Assembly (NCBI RefSeq): GCF_040807025.1
Contig: NC_090946.1
Span: forward strand, 81,156,641 to 81,220,640
Direction: 5' to 3'
DNA from: Struthio camelus
Taxonomy: Eukaryota > Chordata > Aves > Struthioniformes > Struthionidae
Length of the DNA stretch: 64,000 nucleotides
Shown here one piece after another: positions 1 through 12,284 of this stretch. The notes beneath the pieces are model-generated. The model searched no databases and was not told the origin of the DNA. It saw nothing but the letters and a program-made list of their open reading frames with translations. Made by a program: the position numbers and the translations under genes. Position 1 is the first letter of the stretch. Each line of letters opens with the position of its first letter.

Positions 1-598
<598 letters not shown>

Positions 599-1695
599 TT
601 TAACTGGTTTAAGAAGCTTGCCAGAAATTCAGAGTTGCTGTTTACTTGGCATAGTTTGAGCCTTCCACAGTTTAAGCTGTAAACTGACTGTGAAACAACA
701 TTAGGCATCCTGTGAAACTACAAACCAGAACTGTACTTGTGCAAAGAAGCTCTCTTGTTCCGAAACGCAGTACGCTGCCAGGTGCCATCTTTTGTCTTCA
801 GCAGGAACATCTTTGAGCTACGTGCTGACTTTCTGTTCTGCTTCTGCACCGTGTAGTGCAATGGGATCTCAAAATTGGAGTCTCGAGGTGGCAAAGTGAT
901 AGCAATAATATGTCCACTGTGGTTTTTAGTGCTATGTGTTCTATTGTACAGCCTTCTTTCCAAAGCCTATCTACGGAGGAGGTACTCAGCAACTTGTTTT
1001 GGTTAGGTCGTTTTTTGGTTAACTGATGGGGCAGACAGTTATGCATGAAGAAGGTATTTTGCATATAGTGCTTACACGGGAGGTAGGTCCAGTGTTTAAA
1101 AAAAAGCAGGCCATTTAAAATTTGTGCCTTTTTAAAAAAATCTCTTCACAGAATTTTCCGTCGTGAGATCTTTGACCACATGATCTGTCCTCTGGCAACT
1201 GGCTAGAGCTCTGGAGAGGACGGAGAGTGTAAAATAACACCACAAAGGGACTGTCTACTGTGTGGTTTGTGACTCATCTACAGAGCATCTTCTAGATGGT
1301 GGATTTGGCATGAGGTACTAAAAGAAATGGGCTGTTTAGACTAGATCCACTCATAGCACCTTTCATGGAGGACAAACGTGATCTGTTGATACCTACAGTG
1401 CAACCTCACTGATACAGAGGAGGGCAAAAATGGAACTGGAGTTTAATGTAGACCAGCATTGCGTTTCTGTTTCTGGTTACCTTTGCTGGGTAGCTGCTTG
1501 TCAAAGCAGCAAACAGCTTAAGAGTTCCCACAAAGCAGATGCAAGGATACCACGAAGAAGTCTGTGTGCCCTAAAGCGCAAAGGAAGCCAACAGCATCAC
1601 CTCTTCCTCCTGAGGAGGAAACTCTTCAGGTGGGCTGAAATTCTCCTTCAAAGAGGCCCAGATACCCAGTCAATAAAACTTTTGTACTTGAAATG
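599..1695 (+). other. VCPKMT: Probable VCPKMT 3' UTR with AATAAA at 1672-1677
   Basis: There is no supported reading frame. A canonical AATAAA at 1672-1677 is followed within about 30 nt by a GT-rich stretch, as expected for a cleavage site near 1690. A second AATAAA at 3243-3248, also followed by GT-rich sequence, could serve a longer isoform. Assignment is by position only. Confidence 0.45.
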
Positions 1696-2900
1696 GGTCT
1701 TGGCTGGTGACTTTCTAAGGCTGTAGCGTCTGTGTTTCTGCTTTGCAGACGTCCTGTGAGTCTGGTTCTAGGAGCAGGATCTCATGGTGGTAGGTACTGT
1801 ACAAATGTAACAAACAGATGGTCGCTCTTCTTGTGTGAAGTTGTTTGTTCTTTTAATTCCATCTGTGTTTTTTTTTAGTATAAGGAACTGCAGTGTTAAG
1901 ATTTGACACCTTTAAACTGTTCTTGTGAGCATGTTCATTGTTCCAATCAGTATTCATCACCAGGCTCCCTCTTGTAGTTATGCGTGATTGCTTTGAGATT
2001 TAATTTCAAAGAAAATGCTGCTTCTGCTCTGTAACGGAAGCAGCAGTGGCCGGCTGTGCCGTCCTGCATCCCTGAACGTGCTCTCTGAAAGTAGGTCTGC
2101 TTTGGCAGAGATGCTGCTTAGTATGAGTTATAATAGTCTGCTCCCTAAGCCTCTCTTGACTCATGTAACAAACAGTACAAGTGGTTCCTACTTCAGAAAC
2201 TTGAATATTCAAGCTTGGAACTGCTGAGTTTTCCCAAAATCTCAGCTGTTCGTCTTGGATAGAGTCCTATTTAGGGACACCTGGGCACTTACTGAACCTG
2301 TCTTCCTCAACTCAGGCTTTCTGTTTATACCCAGTCAAAGCGTTCCTTGCAAGCTTTGCACTTCATAAGACGCTCTCCTGGCTTGCAAAGCGCCACAAGA
2401 AATGATTAGCAAATGCAAGGCAAAGCGAGAACGTAATTTGTCGTAACCACACACATTATTTGTTAACTTGTTATGAAAAGAGCTCCTTAATTAAAAATTG
2501 GCCTTCGGGAAGATATTTACTGGTGTGTTTATGCCAGTATGACTTCCCTTGTGGAAACTTTTATTCTAGGATAATTATCCAAAGGTGCTTTATAAGGATA
2601 TTGTAAGAGCTGTAACAGTTTCTGGTGAAACGTCCCCGCAGATGCAGTCTCTTAGCTGCCTGTGATCCTCTGAGAGCGTGGAGCTGCTCTGACCTGGAGG
2701 TCTCTTGAATCAGCAGTGACGTTTGGGATAACGTGCTGAAACGCAAACTCGGTGCTCTCCTCGCAGATCTCTTGGGACAGGTGTCGAGTGTGTCTGTGGG
2801 TAACGCAGGATGTGGAGCAGCAGTTTTGATGGGGACAGAAGTACTGTATTTTATCTCCAGCAAGTGATTTTCATGCTTCCTTCTATAAGAGCTCTGATCC
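1696..2900. other. Intergenic, nothing recognised
   Basis: Mixed-composition sequence downstream of the likely VCPKMT poly(A) site. I see no exon, RNA gene or recognisable repeat. Confidence 0.5.
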
Positions 2901-3299
2901 CCCTTAAAAACGGGAAGAAATCATGCCTTTCTGTAACTTGTGTGCAGTCGGTGACTGCTGTTGTGTGCCCTTAACTTCATTTCTGTAACGCTCGAGTTGT
3001 GGCTGTTAGGTAAGAGGAACCTTTGGCGGAGAGCGAGGTTCCTGTCACACCCCCTCGCGCTATTTCGGTGCCTGTGGTTCCACCCCCAGCGAGGGGGGAT
3101 GTAAAGCCCAGGCGCTTGCACAGCTTTTGGTGCCTGCTCGATCTGTATGAAGAGGAAACTGCTGTTAAGCAGGGCAGAGCGGAGAGCACGGTCACGTGGC
3201 TGGCAGACGCCTGTTCCCCTCTCTTGCTCCCTGGAGAGATGAAATAAAAATGGTTGTTTTAAGCGGTGAAGGGGGGGAAAGGACTTTGCAAAGGGGCTC

Positions 3300-6200
3300 A
3301 AGATTGTGCCAGTGGCTGAGAGCTGAGCTCCTTGTGCTGCGGTGACCGGGGAGGAGCGCGCCCGGCCGCGCCGGGGGAGTCGCAGCAGATGGCTGCCGCG
3401 ACCCCCTCCGCGGGAGGCCGCCGCCGCCGCCCGGGATTAGCGCTGAGCCGCAGCTGGGGACGGCCGAGCCGCTGGGGACGGCCGAGCCGGGGGCCTGCCC
3501 AGGGGAAGGGCGAGCCCAGCTCGGCCGCGGTCGCTCCCGCCGCTCGGACGAGGGCGGCCCGAGTTCGTGCGTGGCTGCTCTTGCAAAAGAGCTGCTGCAC
3601 CGCAGCCCCACGGGGCCGGGCCCTGGTTGCGCCACCGCTCGCGCCTGAGCTCGCTGCGGCTCCCCTTGGCGCTCAGTGACGCCCGCGGCGTCCCTGCTGG
3701 GTCTCCCTTCGTATCTGCCTTGATTTTCTGGACTGAAGGCTGCGCTGAGGCTGTTGTCCGGACAGCATGCTTGAAAGCCCTCGAGCTCTCCTGGGCTGGG
3801 CAGTAAGGGCATAGCAAGCGCTTGCGAGAGCGGCTCCCGGTGCAAACTCGGCCGCGCTGGTCCAAAGCGCTGCCCCCGCTCTCACCGCAGGGCAGAGCTG
3901 ACCCGTCCCCTTCGCTCCCGCTGCCAAAGTCCAACGGCAGGTGCAGCCGCCTGGACGGGGCAGCGCGGGAGCCGGCAGCCCCAGAGGTGACGCGGGCCGG
4001 GGCCTCCCCCGGCTTGGAAACGTGGTGCTTGGGCACGCGGGGACGCAGCGGCTCCCGACCTCACTCTGCAGCTTCGGAGCAGGTCCGGCGGCTGCGAGCT
4101 TCTGCCCCGGCCCGGCCGCCTTCTCGCGGGCCAGCGCCTTGTTCCACGTCGGGGCCTGCGCCCACGGCAAGGCGGCGAGCAAGCAAACCTTGTGTCCTTG
4201 GTGTCCTTCTCCTTGCACAGTTATTTTCAATGAAATCTTTCTCCCCGTCTCGGTCGGGTGCTACGTTCCTGCTGTTGGCTCCTTGGCACGTAAATGCGGG
4301 GAAGGGCTTGCCAAAATTTGGTGGCACCGTCCCAGCAAAGAGGCCCTGCCCCGGCCCCGCCGGCTTGGGCGTCCCGGGGAAATCTGGCGCAGCTGGAAGG
4401 CCGCGCTTGGTTTGGATCCGTGAACGATGTGCTGGGATGCTTTAACGTAATTTACAGCTAACCGGCTGGGAAAAGTCGTTGCGTGGCTCGCCGGCGGGCA
4501 AATGGCTTTCCCTCTTCAAAACCGATGCTTTGCCTGCGGCGTTACGGAGTCGAAAAGGCTTTTTACTCCTGAGGCTCCGCTCTCGCGCCGCTGGTCTGCA
4601 ACGGGAGGAGAGTCGTTGGCAGCGGGGCGAGCGGCTGAGGACGCGCGGGGCGTTTGCGCGGGGCAGACGCCGCGGCGGCTGCGGGCTCTCCGCGACGGTT
4701 CCCGCGGCTCGGACGAGGGGTTACCGCAAACCGCCCGCTAGCTGCTTGAATCACCCGCTCGAAGCCGGAGAAGGGCAGGCGCGTGCCGCTGCCCCCGCCG
4801 CGCTGGGCTGCTGCGTGCCAGCGCCCCGGGAGGTCACGGGCGAGCGCCCGGCAGCGCACGATTGCTGCCTGCCCGTCCCCGTTGGGGCCGAATCACGTGA
4901 ATCCCGGCGGTTTGGGATTCCGGCGCCGTCCCGGGGACGTCCCTGCCTGGCTGCGCCCTGCTGCCTCCTCCTCCTCCTCCCTGCGGACGCTTAGCGAGGA
5001 CGGGAAAAGCAGGTTTCGCGGCGGCAGGACGCTCCCCGTCCCGGCCGGCTCCGGGCGAAGCTGCCTTGCGGCAGCGGGCGCCGGCGCGCACCGGCATTTT
5101 GCGTCGCACCGAGCAGCCGCGCCAACCTGCCGGCGGCTTTCCTCGTCCCCGCCGCCGCAACCCTCGGGCTCGGCGGGGCCACGCGGCGCCTGCGCTTCGG
5201 GCCGAGGCTCGTCGTCTCGCTCTGCCCGCGGGGGCGGCTGGCGCGGGAACGCCGGTGGCCCCGGGAGGGAGCGGGCGATGACGGGCCGGCCCTGGAAATG
5301 CCGTTACGGCTCCTGCTTTTTCCTCCCCGATGGCTCCCTGCGGACGAGCTGCGGCTCCGCCAGCCGGGCCGGGGGGGGGGGTGGCCGGGATATGAGCTCA
5401 CGAGGAAAACGCTCTCCGCCGCCGCTACGTTTGGCAGCCGGGAAGCAAAGAGCTGCTCCGGAGCACGCGGAGGCGGCCGGGCACCCGGCATCGCCGCCTC
5501 GCTCCGAACGGCGCGAGCCGAGGCCGTCGGTGCCGCGCCGGACGGGGCCGGCAGCCCTCGAGGGTGGCGCCGGCTCTTTCTTTCGCCCCCGCTTGGCTGC
5601 GTCTTTGCGTTGGGCCTTTCCCCGCCGATGCCCTTTCCGGCGCCGGGGGGAAAAAAAACAAAAAGAAAAAAAAAAAGCCTTTCTGGTATTTTTAGCTGGC
5701 CAGGAGCGGCGAGCGCCTCCCGGCCGGCGGCTCCGCGGTGTGCTGGCACTCGGGCCTTGTTAGACGGGAAAAAAAAGAGGGGAGGGAAAATAACAACGGC
5801 AGCGATTGCTGAGCCGGCTGCTGGCGCTGACTCGCGTGTCGCGCTCCGGCACGGGGCTGTTCGCCCGGTCGGCCGCGCTGCGTCGGGCTTAGTCGGCGCC
5901 GGACGCGGACGAGCCGGGCCGGCATCGGGGAGGCGGCAGGACGCGCTGGCGGAGGCCGGGAGCTGCCCCGGCGCTTTTGTTCCCGGGGGTTATCGGTGGG
6001 GCCCGGCGCGATGGGTTTTTGTGCCGGTTTCGGGTGGAAGCGCTTGTCGCCGCTTCGGAGCCGTCCGCCGGGATGCCCCCGGCCCATGCGTTCCCGCGCA
6101 GCGTCCCGTCCCCATGCCGCGCAAAGAGCTCGGCCTCGAGCAGCGGGCCAAAAAAGGGGCCTTTTGGGGGAAAACGCCGGGAAGGGTGAAATGCGAGGAA

Positions 6201-6900
6201 TGCGCCCTGCGCGGAGAGCCGGCGGCTCGGCCGGCGCCGGCGGAGCTGCGCTTCGAGCTGCGCCCAAATCGGGGGCCCCCGGGGTGGGGGGGGGGTCAGA
6301 CAAACTCCTGCGCCCGCCCCTGCCTGGAGTTGGAGCTGGCGCGGGGGGGACCGGCCCCGGCCCCGGCCTCGGCGGCTCCCGAGCGCGCGACAGGGCTCGT
6401 TCCCGTTAATGTGTAACGGGCAGCGCCGCGCACGGCTGCCTTCTCGCTGGCGCGAGTGCCGCCGCTCCCCAGCGCCGGGTTTTGCTGCCCTGCGTCGCCC
6501 GGGCTGCTGGCGACGCCGTGTGCGTGGCCCTGCCAGCGCGTCCCGCTAGCCGAAAGCCCGAGGTGCCCCCGGTCGGCCCAGCGCGGGAATGGGGAATGGC
6601 TCCCCCCAAGTCCCCCCGCTCGGCCCCTGCCCGCTCCGGCTACGACGGGGTCTGCCCTTTCGCCGTTTCCCCTACGCCGAGGGGCAGCAGAAAACCAGGA
6701 TTCACGGAGGTGCCGGTCTCCCCTCCCGGCTCGCCGCCTCGGCCGGCCGGCAAGGAGCAAGCCAGCGATGGGGCGAGCCGGCGCCGCAGGGATTCACGGA
6801 GGCAGGCGTTGGTGCCTGCGCGCACCGCCATGGCACGACTGCCCGAAGCCGCCGCTGATGCCGCAGCCTGCAGTGGGACTGGCAGAGGTTAAACACGTCC
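3300..6900. promoter_or_regulatory. Long CpG island without an identifiable gene
   Basis: Extremely GC- and CpG-rich sequence with many G and C runs, for example near 5371-5381 and 6285-6295. All six frames are open over long distances, which is a composition effect: the translations are Arg/Pro/Ala/Gly-rich and match no family I know. An 18-bp unit is duplicated in tandem at 3453-3488. Undepleted CpG implies germline hypomethylation, so this is probably an active promoter or regulatory region, perhaps of a non-coding transcript. I cannot define a start site or direction. Confidence 0.6.
3453..3488. repeat. 18-bp tandem duplication (2 copies)
   Basis: Two exact adjacent copies of an 18-bp GC-rich unit (3453-3470 and 3471-3488) inside the CpG island. 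Confidence 0.85.
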
Positions 6901-7548
6901 GCCCATCCAAAGCCTTCGGAGGCCTCGGGAGGAGCTCAGCCGTAAGCCTGCTCTCCATAAACCTGCTCTCCAGACTGGAAGACCCAAGCAGGAACTCCTC
7001 CAGGTCCCATTAAGCAGCATGTGGTTCATTAAGGAGCCAGGAGGCAGCAGTAAGCTCTGCGGGCGAGACGGCCGTTCAGCAAGCCCCGCCGGTGCTGGGA
7101 AGCGCCAGGGCTCCTGAAGCCCTGAAACAGTCACGCCGCCTGACTCAGGCAGCAGTCTGCCGAGACGGTGCGAAACACCAAACTGAGCAAGTTAATCCAG
7201 AGCCAGCTCCCATGCCGATGCGCTAACGTCAACGCGCTCAACCAGTTTCACTACTCGGTGCGCTTCCGAAGGGTGGGAAGCGCCCGGGGAGCTGCAGAAG
7301 TGCCCGAAGAGGGGCAGGAGCGGCTGTGCAGATGCCTCCCCGCTCCGCGGCAGCGCTGCACAGCCGTAGCGCCTCCAGGAAACACTAATGCGGGCAACAG
7401 CGCAAAAGGCTTAAGAGGGACCCATGCGCAAAAGCGCACACAGCATTACAGCAATGGTTTCCGTGCCATGACCTGGAGATCTTGGGTATGGGGGGGAACC
7501 TATGGACAACGCCAGGCAGGAAAAATGGTCAGGTAGTTTTTTTTTAAT
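6900..7548. other. Right shoulder of the CpG island, no gene recognised
   Basis: GC content falls gradually. No supported coding exon or RNA gene is visible. Confidence 0.4.
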
Positions 7549-7706
7549 GCCCAGAGAGGCTGTGGCATCTCCATCCTTGGAGACAGTCAGATGCCATCTG
7601 GACACCGTCCTGGGCAATGTGCTCTAGGCGACCCTGCTTGAGCAGGGGCTTGGACTAGGTGATCTCCAGCGGTCCCTGCCGACCTCCACCCTGCTGTGGC
7701 TCTGGG
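7549..7706 (+). mobile_element. CR1 LINE 3' end fragment
   Basis: Matches the CR1 3' tail I know from bird genomes: a Trp/Leu-type terminal segment with CATCTCCATCCTTGGAGA, then CTGGGCAATGTGCTCTAGG, CCTGCTTGAGCAGGGG and TTGGACTAGGTGATCTCCAG. The terminal ATTCTATGA-like repeats are degraded. It is an old 5'-truncated copy in sense orientation. Confidence 0.85.
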
Positions 7707-9400
7707 CACTCTGAGGCAGGGGGCTGCAGCCCGCCATGAGGAAACGCTTAACAAGGTCCACTGCAGAACCAAAAGCTAGAAAGCGTTGGTGCTCTGTTTG
7801 AGAGTATAACTAACTTCACGTCGCGTTGAGGGCAGACAAGGGCGAAACGCAGCAGATCGTGTCTTCATGAGAGACCAGCCAAACAAGTCACGCAGGCGCT
7901 GTGACCCTGGGATAGTAACTGCAAGCTTTCCTCGCACGAAGGAGCCGGGGAGCGCGGGCTGCTGGCCCTCGGGCCGGGGCCAGCGCAGGAGGCCTCCGGT
8001 GACCCTGGCTAACCCAGGCCACGTACCCACCATGCCTGAAGGGAAGAGCTAGAGGACTTTGAATTCATTAACTAGTCCAAGGTTGAGCGATGAGCCAGAG
8101 CAGGCTCCAGGGACGGATCGCTGGCAGCGGTTCAAGGCCTCGCACAACGCCGCTCCGAGCGCCTCTCGCCTGGGCCCTGGCCGAGTCTGCGCGGCCGGAC
8201 CTGCAGGCGGTCAGCAAGTTCTTCCCAAACCTTTGTACCTGGCAGCGGGACGGAGTCGAGCGCGCCGCCAGCAGCCGGCCGGCCGCTGCCCCTCGCTCCC
8301 CCCGGGCTGTTTGCGCTCAAGAGAACGCTTTTGTTTCTGGTGCTGACTTGCGAACCAGTCCCGCGCGGGCCCTTGCGGCTGAAACCCCCCTTCAGGAGCA
8401 AACTACACGTACCTGTGCCACGCAGGCGCTGTAATTCGAACGTCTGAACGGCCAGACGTGCTGGGGGGGGGGGGGGGGGAGCAGGCCGGATCAGAAGCAA
8501 ACCCCCGCTTCGTTTGCAAGTTTAGGCACAAGCTCCCGCCTCCGAGGGAAGAGCGGGCACTACTGGACTCGCACCGGCTCTCGTTTCCGTGAAGGCGGCA
8601 GATCGAAAGCCGCGAGGATACGATAGGAAAAGCTTCCGGGAGAGCTGGGCCGCTTCCAGACTAATCCAGCCCCCATGGGGAAAGGGCGTCCTGAGAGCTG
8701 TTAAGCTAATAGGATAACCGTACGCACACACCTCGGTACGCTGATGGGCGGCAGCTGAACGTTAGCGGCCACGCGGTTAGGGCCCGCTTTGCAATATCCG
8801 CCAGTTTTCGAAAGGAAAATTCAGAGAGCGCCTCAGGGCAAAAATAGCAAATATTAACAGCACGAGGGCTAAGCAATCCCCCGCGCCCCGTTCCCCAAGT
8901 GCAAAGTCTACTTCTGAGAAAGTATGTCAAGCGAACGTTACTTCCAAGTTCGGAGCTGTCAACACCCCGCGCAGACCCCGGCGGCGGTTACACCTTGCAG
9001 CGCTACCCGGGAACGCTGCAAACCTCTCTCATCCACACCGTTTATGTAACGAGTTGGTTCTTCGACTACCCGTTTCGAACGAACGCCGGGAGCATTTCGA
9101 AACGCCCCTGCTGGTGCTCTGAGCGCCGGCACCGAGCGCTTCCGCTCCTCGCCGTGCCGCGGCCGCTCTCCCGGCAGGTCCCCGAGGCGCTCTGCCTGCC
9201 GCTTCCCCCCCGGCCTCCCCACCACCGCCGCACACACGCACGCGGCGTCACTGCCCTAGCCTGAGAAAACACTTCCCCCATCTCACCCACCGGCTGAACC
9301 ACCGCTTCTGTCCTACTCTCCCTCGACGAGACAGCCTGAGATCCAATCTACGACAGCCAAGCGCGGAGAGGTGACCCAAGCGGCCTAAGTCCTCTTGAGG
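7707..9400. other. GC-rich intergenic region with a G17 homopolymer
   Basis: CpG-rich stretches (notably 8100-8450 and 8960-9250) continue the island to the left. They are interrupted by a run of 17 G at 8463-8479. No gene is recognised; the short reading frames here are compositional. Confidence 0.45.
8463..8479. repeat. G17 homopolymer
   Basis: Seventeen consecutive G residues. Likely to be length-variable and a G-quadruplex former. Confidence 0.9.
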
Positions 9401-12284
9401 TCTTTCTCCTACCCGTACAAATACCGGTTTTTAACGACCTATCTGCAGTCTGTAGGACAAGCAGCATTTCGCCGCGCTGTTTTCCTCAAGTTTTGACCTC
9501 CCGCAATGGTGAGAGAGAAGACCTCATCTCTCCTTCCCACCCGCTCTCCCCGAATGAAAACTTGGGATGAAGCTTGTGTCTGACCAGGCAGCGTTACTGC
9601 CATTATATTCTTAAACGAGGAATTTATTCAGTGCGCACGGGCAGAAACACTGTGAGCACAGAGTTCACTTTGCTTTCTAAACCTCGGCCTCCTTCTCCCC
9701 CAGCTATTTGGGGACGGTTGAGTAGTTTCCACCGAGGCTGAAGGTCAGCTGGGGCACACGGGGACCCGCGCAGAGCCGGGACTCCTTTGCGGCGCCCCCC
9801 GAGCACGTACTCGTCTGAATGCTTCTGAGAAGAGAACGTGTTTCAAAAGTTATCGGTGTGCCTCTCTCTCTCTTACAAAGCAGATACCACTTAAAATCCT
9901 GCTCAAGGATTGTTTTTTTCACTAGCGCTGGTCTAAAAGGTGTAACTAATCAAACCAGAAGGTAAACAACAGAAAACAAGTGTATCCTCTGGAAGAGAAA
10001 ACATTTCTCCTCAGGAGAAGCGCAGGCCTGAGCTGATGAGATCTTTGCAAGAGCTGCAGCTGGAGAACTCGGCGGATGACTCATACCTTTACTTTTTTTT
10101 TTTTTCTTCTTTCCCCTCCTCCTTTCTTTTTAAGGAGGCCAGAGATACCTGTTCTTAAGCGAGAGAAAAGTTACTTCCTGGACTACACAGAGCATATCCA
10201 GTTTACCATGCATAAAGAGCTGCCGTTCATAAGCCCACATTGGTTCACAGGGACAGAGAGGGAGAAAAATAAATAAATAAATGGGAATCACTCTTGAATG
10301 CCATGGTTCTCTGACTCATCCATGTTACCCTTCCAAAACTGAAGTCAGGGCTAGAATTATGCTACTACTCATGGTGCTCCAAATTTTGAAAGTGAGATTG
10401 ATGGTGGCGTTCAAGTAATTCATCTCGGCCTGAAGCACTGCAAGGATCTGCTCAGAACGTAGTTCTGAAACTTAAAGGCTTGAATGAGGTCACTGCTGGA
10501 GTCACGCTTCCGATGTCAGAAGAGGAACAGATTTAGTAAATCGAGATGCTGCTAACTCCAGAGCAGCGCTTGAAAGTTTACACTTCCCCCAAGGCGAATG
10601 GAAAGTTTTTTCCAGAAAGCGCCAAAGCCTGTGCGATTTCCGAATCTGCACATTCAGCCCTTCGGCTAGACAGATACTAGAAACGAATCCAAGATAAAAA
10701 CTTGCATTAGGGTTGAGACTGAGTCACAGTGCCCATTCCAACGCTGCTTCCATGTTCAAGAGCAAGCTCTCCAGTCTTGGCTGTTGTTACCTCTGTTTCA
10801 GTTCCCAGCAACGAGGGAAATAACATTCAGATCCATCAGCGACCGGCTACCACAGATCATCTGTCTTGTGGCCGGCTCTTTTTACGATGCAGTTAAGTTT
10901 TTCAAAAAAAAAAAAAAAAAGAAAGAAAGAAATCAAGAAACATTCCGCTGGGAGGAATATTACATGGATTAACTTCCAGTCAGAGATGCCAGGCAAATTT
11001 TTTCCAAACCCTGTCCACGAGGCCTGTGGCCCTGTGACTACGGGGAAAAAAAAAAAAAACCTGCCGAAATGTGACTCATGGAAAGGAGCAATTCAAGAAC
11101 GGCGCTCTACAGTCATACATGCTGCTGTAACAAAGGTCTGATTTTAAATGATAAGTGCTGACATTTTGAAAAATGACTAACTACTGCAATGAAAGAGACA
11201 TGAGTTTACTCTTCTGCAGCCTTGTCTACAAACTTGAAGTGGTTTAATTAAGCCAGGCTAAGTTCATTTACACAGCCACACCCTTAACTGACGCTCAAGT
11301 AGATGAGGCCTAACCTAAATGTTGCAGAATAAAAATGCTTTCCAGAGCATTGCAGCTGCCGTAGGACCACCGTCCACCCCTACACGCGGCGTGCTCCCCA
11401 GAAGCTGAATAAAGTTTTCTGGCAATCCCTTAAAGCTTTGCAACAACATGACACTAATGCCAAGTCACTAACGCCTGCCCTTGCACCTGCGGTTGGGGGT
11501 GCTGGAAGTTGCCTCGAAACCTCATCTGTCCATCCCTTCTGTCGGCAAACTCCCTACTCGAAGGCGACCAGACCGTCACCCCAGCTTCGGGCTGAAACCG
11601 TTAAGTGTTTCCTGCAACGTTTTTGTCTCCCCTTCAGCGTGAGGAACTGCAGCTGTTAGAGAAACCGTAGCCTGCTGCATCCTGCCCGGGCTGCCTCGCC
11701 CTGCCCTGTCCCCCCATGCATTCCCCTGCTGCACCTGCCCAAGTCCTTTTATTGGCTCACTCCTTTCCTATTCGGGCACCGCACCGAAAAACGTCCCAAC
11801 TTCACATCTGTCACTCCACAAGCACCCTTATTCATAGTCATCGACCCTTTTGTGCATAGCTGCATTTTCCACATTAGCCTAAAATCTTCCCTTTCCAACC
11901 AGCTAGTTTCTTCTGTTAAACACGGCCCTGTCCTCCTCCGCCACAGCCCCTGTGTGCCCTCTCACAGAAGCTGCCGTGCACTGTATGACTTTTCCAAGTC
12001 CTCATGCAAGTTGCTTGGGGCTGGCAGCTTTACCAAAGTCATTACAGATTTGACACTGAAGTTTGCTAAAAGAAGATTATTAAAAGTGGGAGTATTAAAG
12101 AAGCATCATCCTTTCCATTTATAAAAATAGTCACTCATCTAAGTCTCAAAAGAATTACAGACAGGCTTTCAAAACTGTGAAATATAGAACAGAGACCTCT
12201 TTATGTCAGCAGAATGCACTACTCCAGTACCATCTTGCCCCTTTCTGTTTCTCTCATAATTAAATATAAGTAACATACCAGGAG
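9401..12284. other. Intergenic, AT-leaning, simple repeats only
   Basis: Contains a T run near 10086-10104, an (AAAT)n tract near 10264-10281, and A-rich runs near 10904-10920 and 11044-11059. I see no supported exon or RNA gene. The far end borders the inferred ARF6 poly(A) site. Confidence 0.45.

Noticed and set aside
3192-6760. Many long overlapping open frames (up to about 370 codons) on both strands
   Set aside because: All six frames are open because stop codons are rare in CpG-rich DNA. The products are Arg/Pro/Gly/Ala low-complexity, match no family and show no exon structure.
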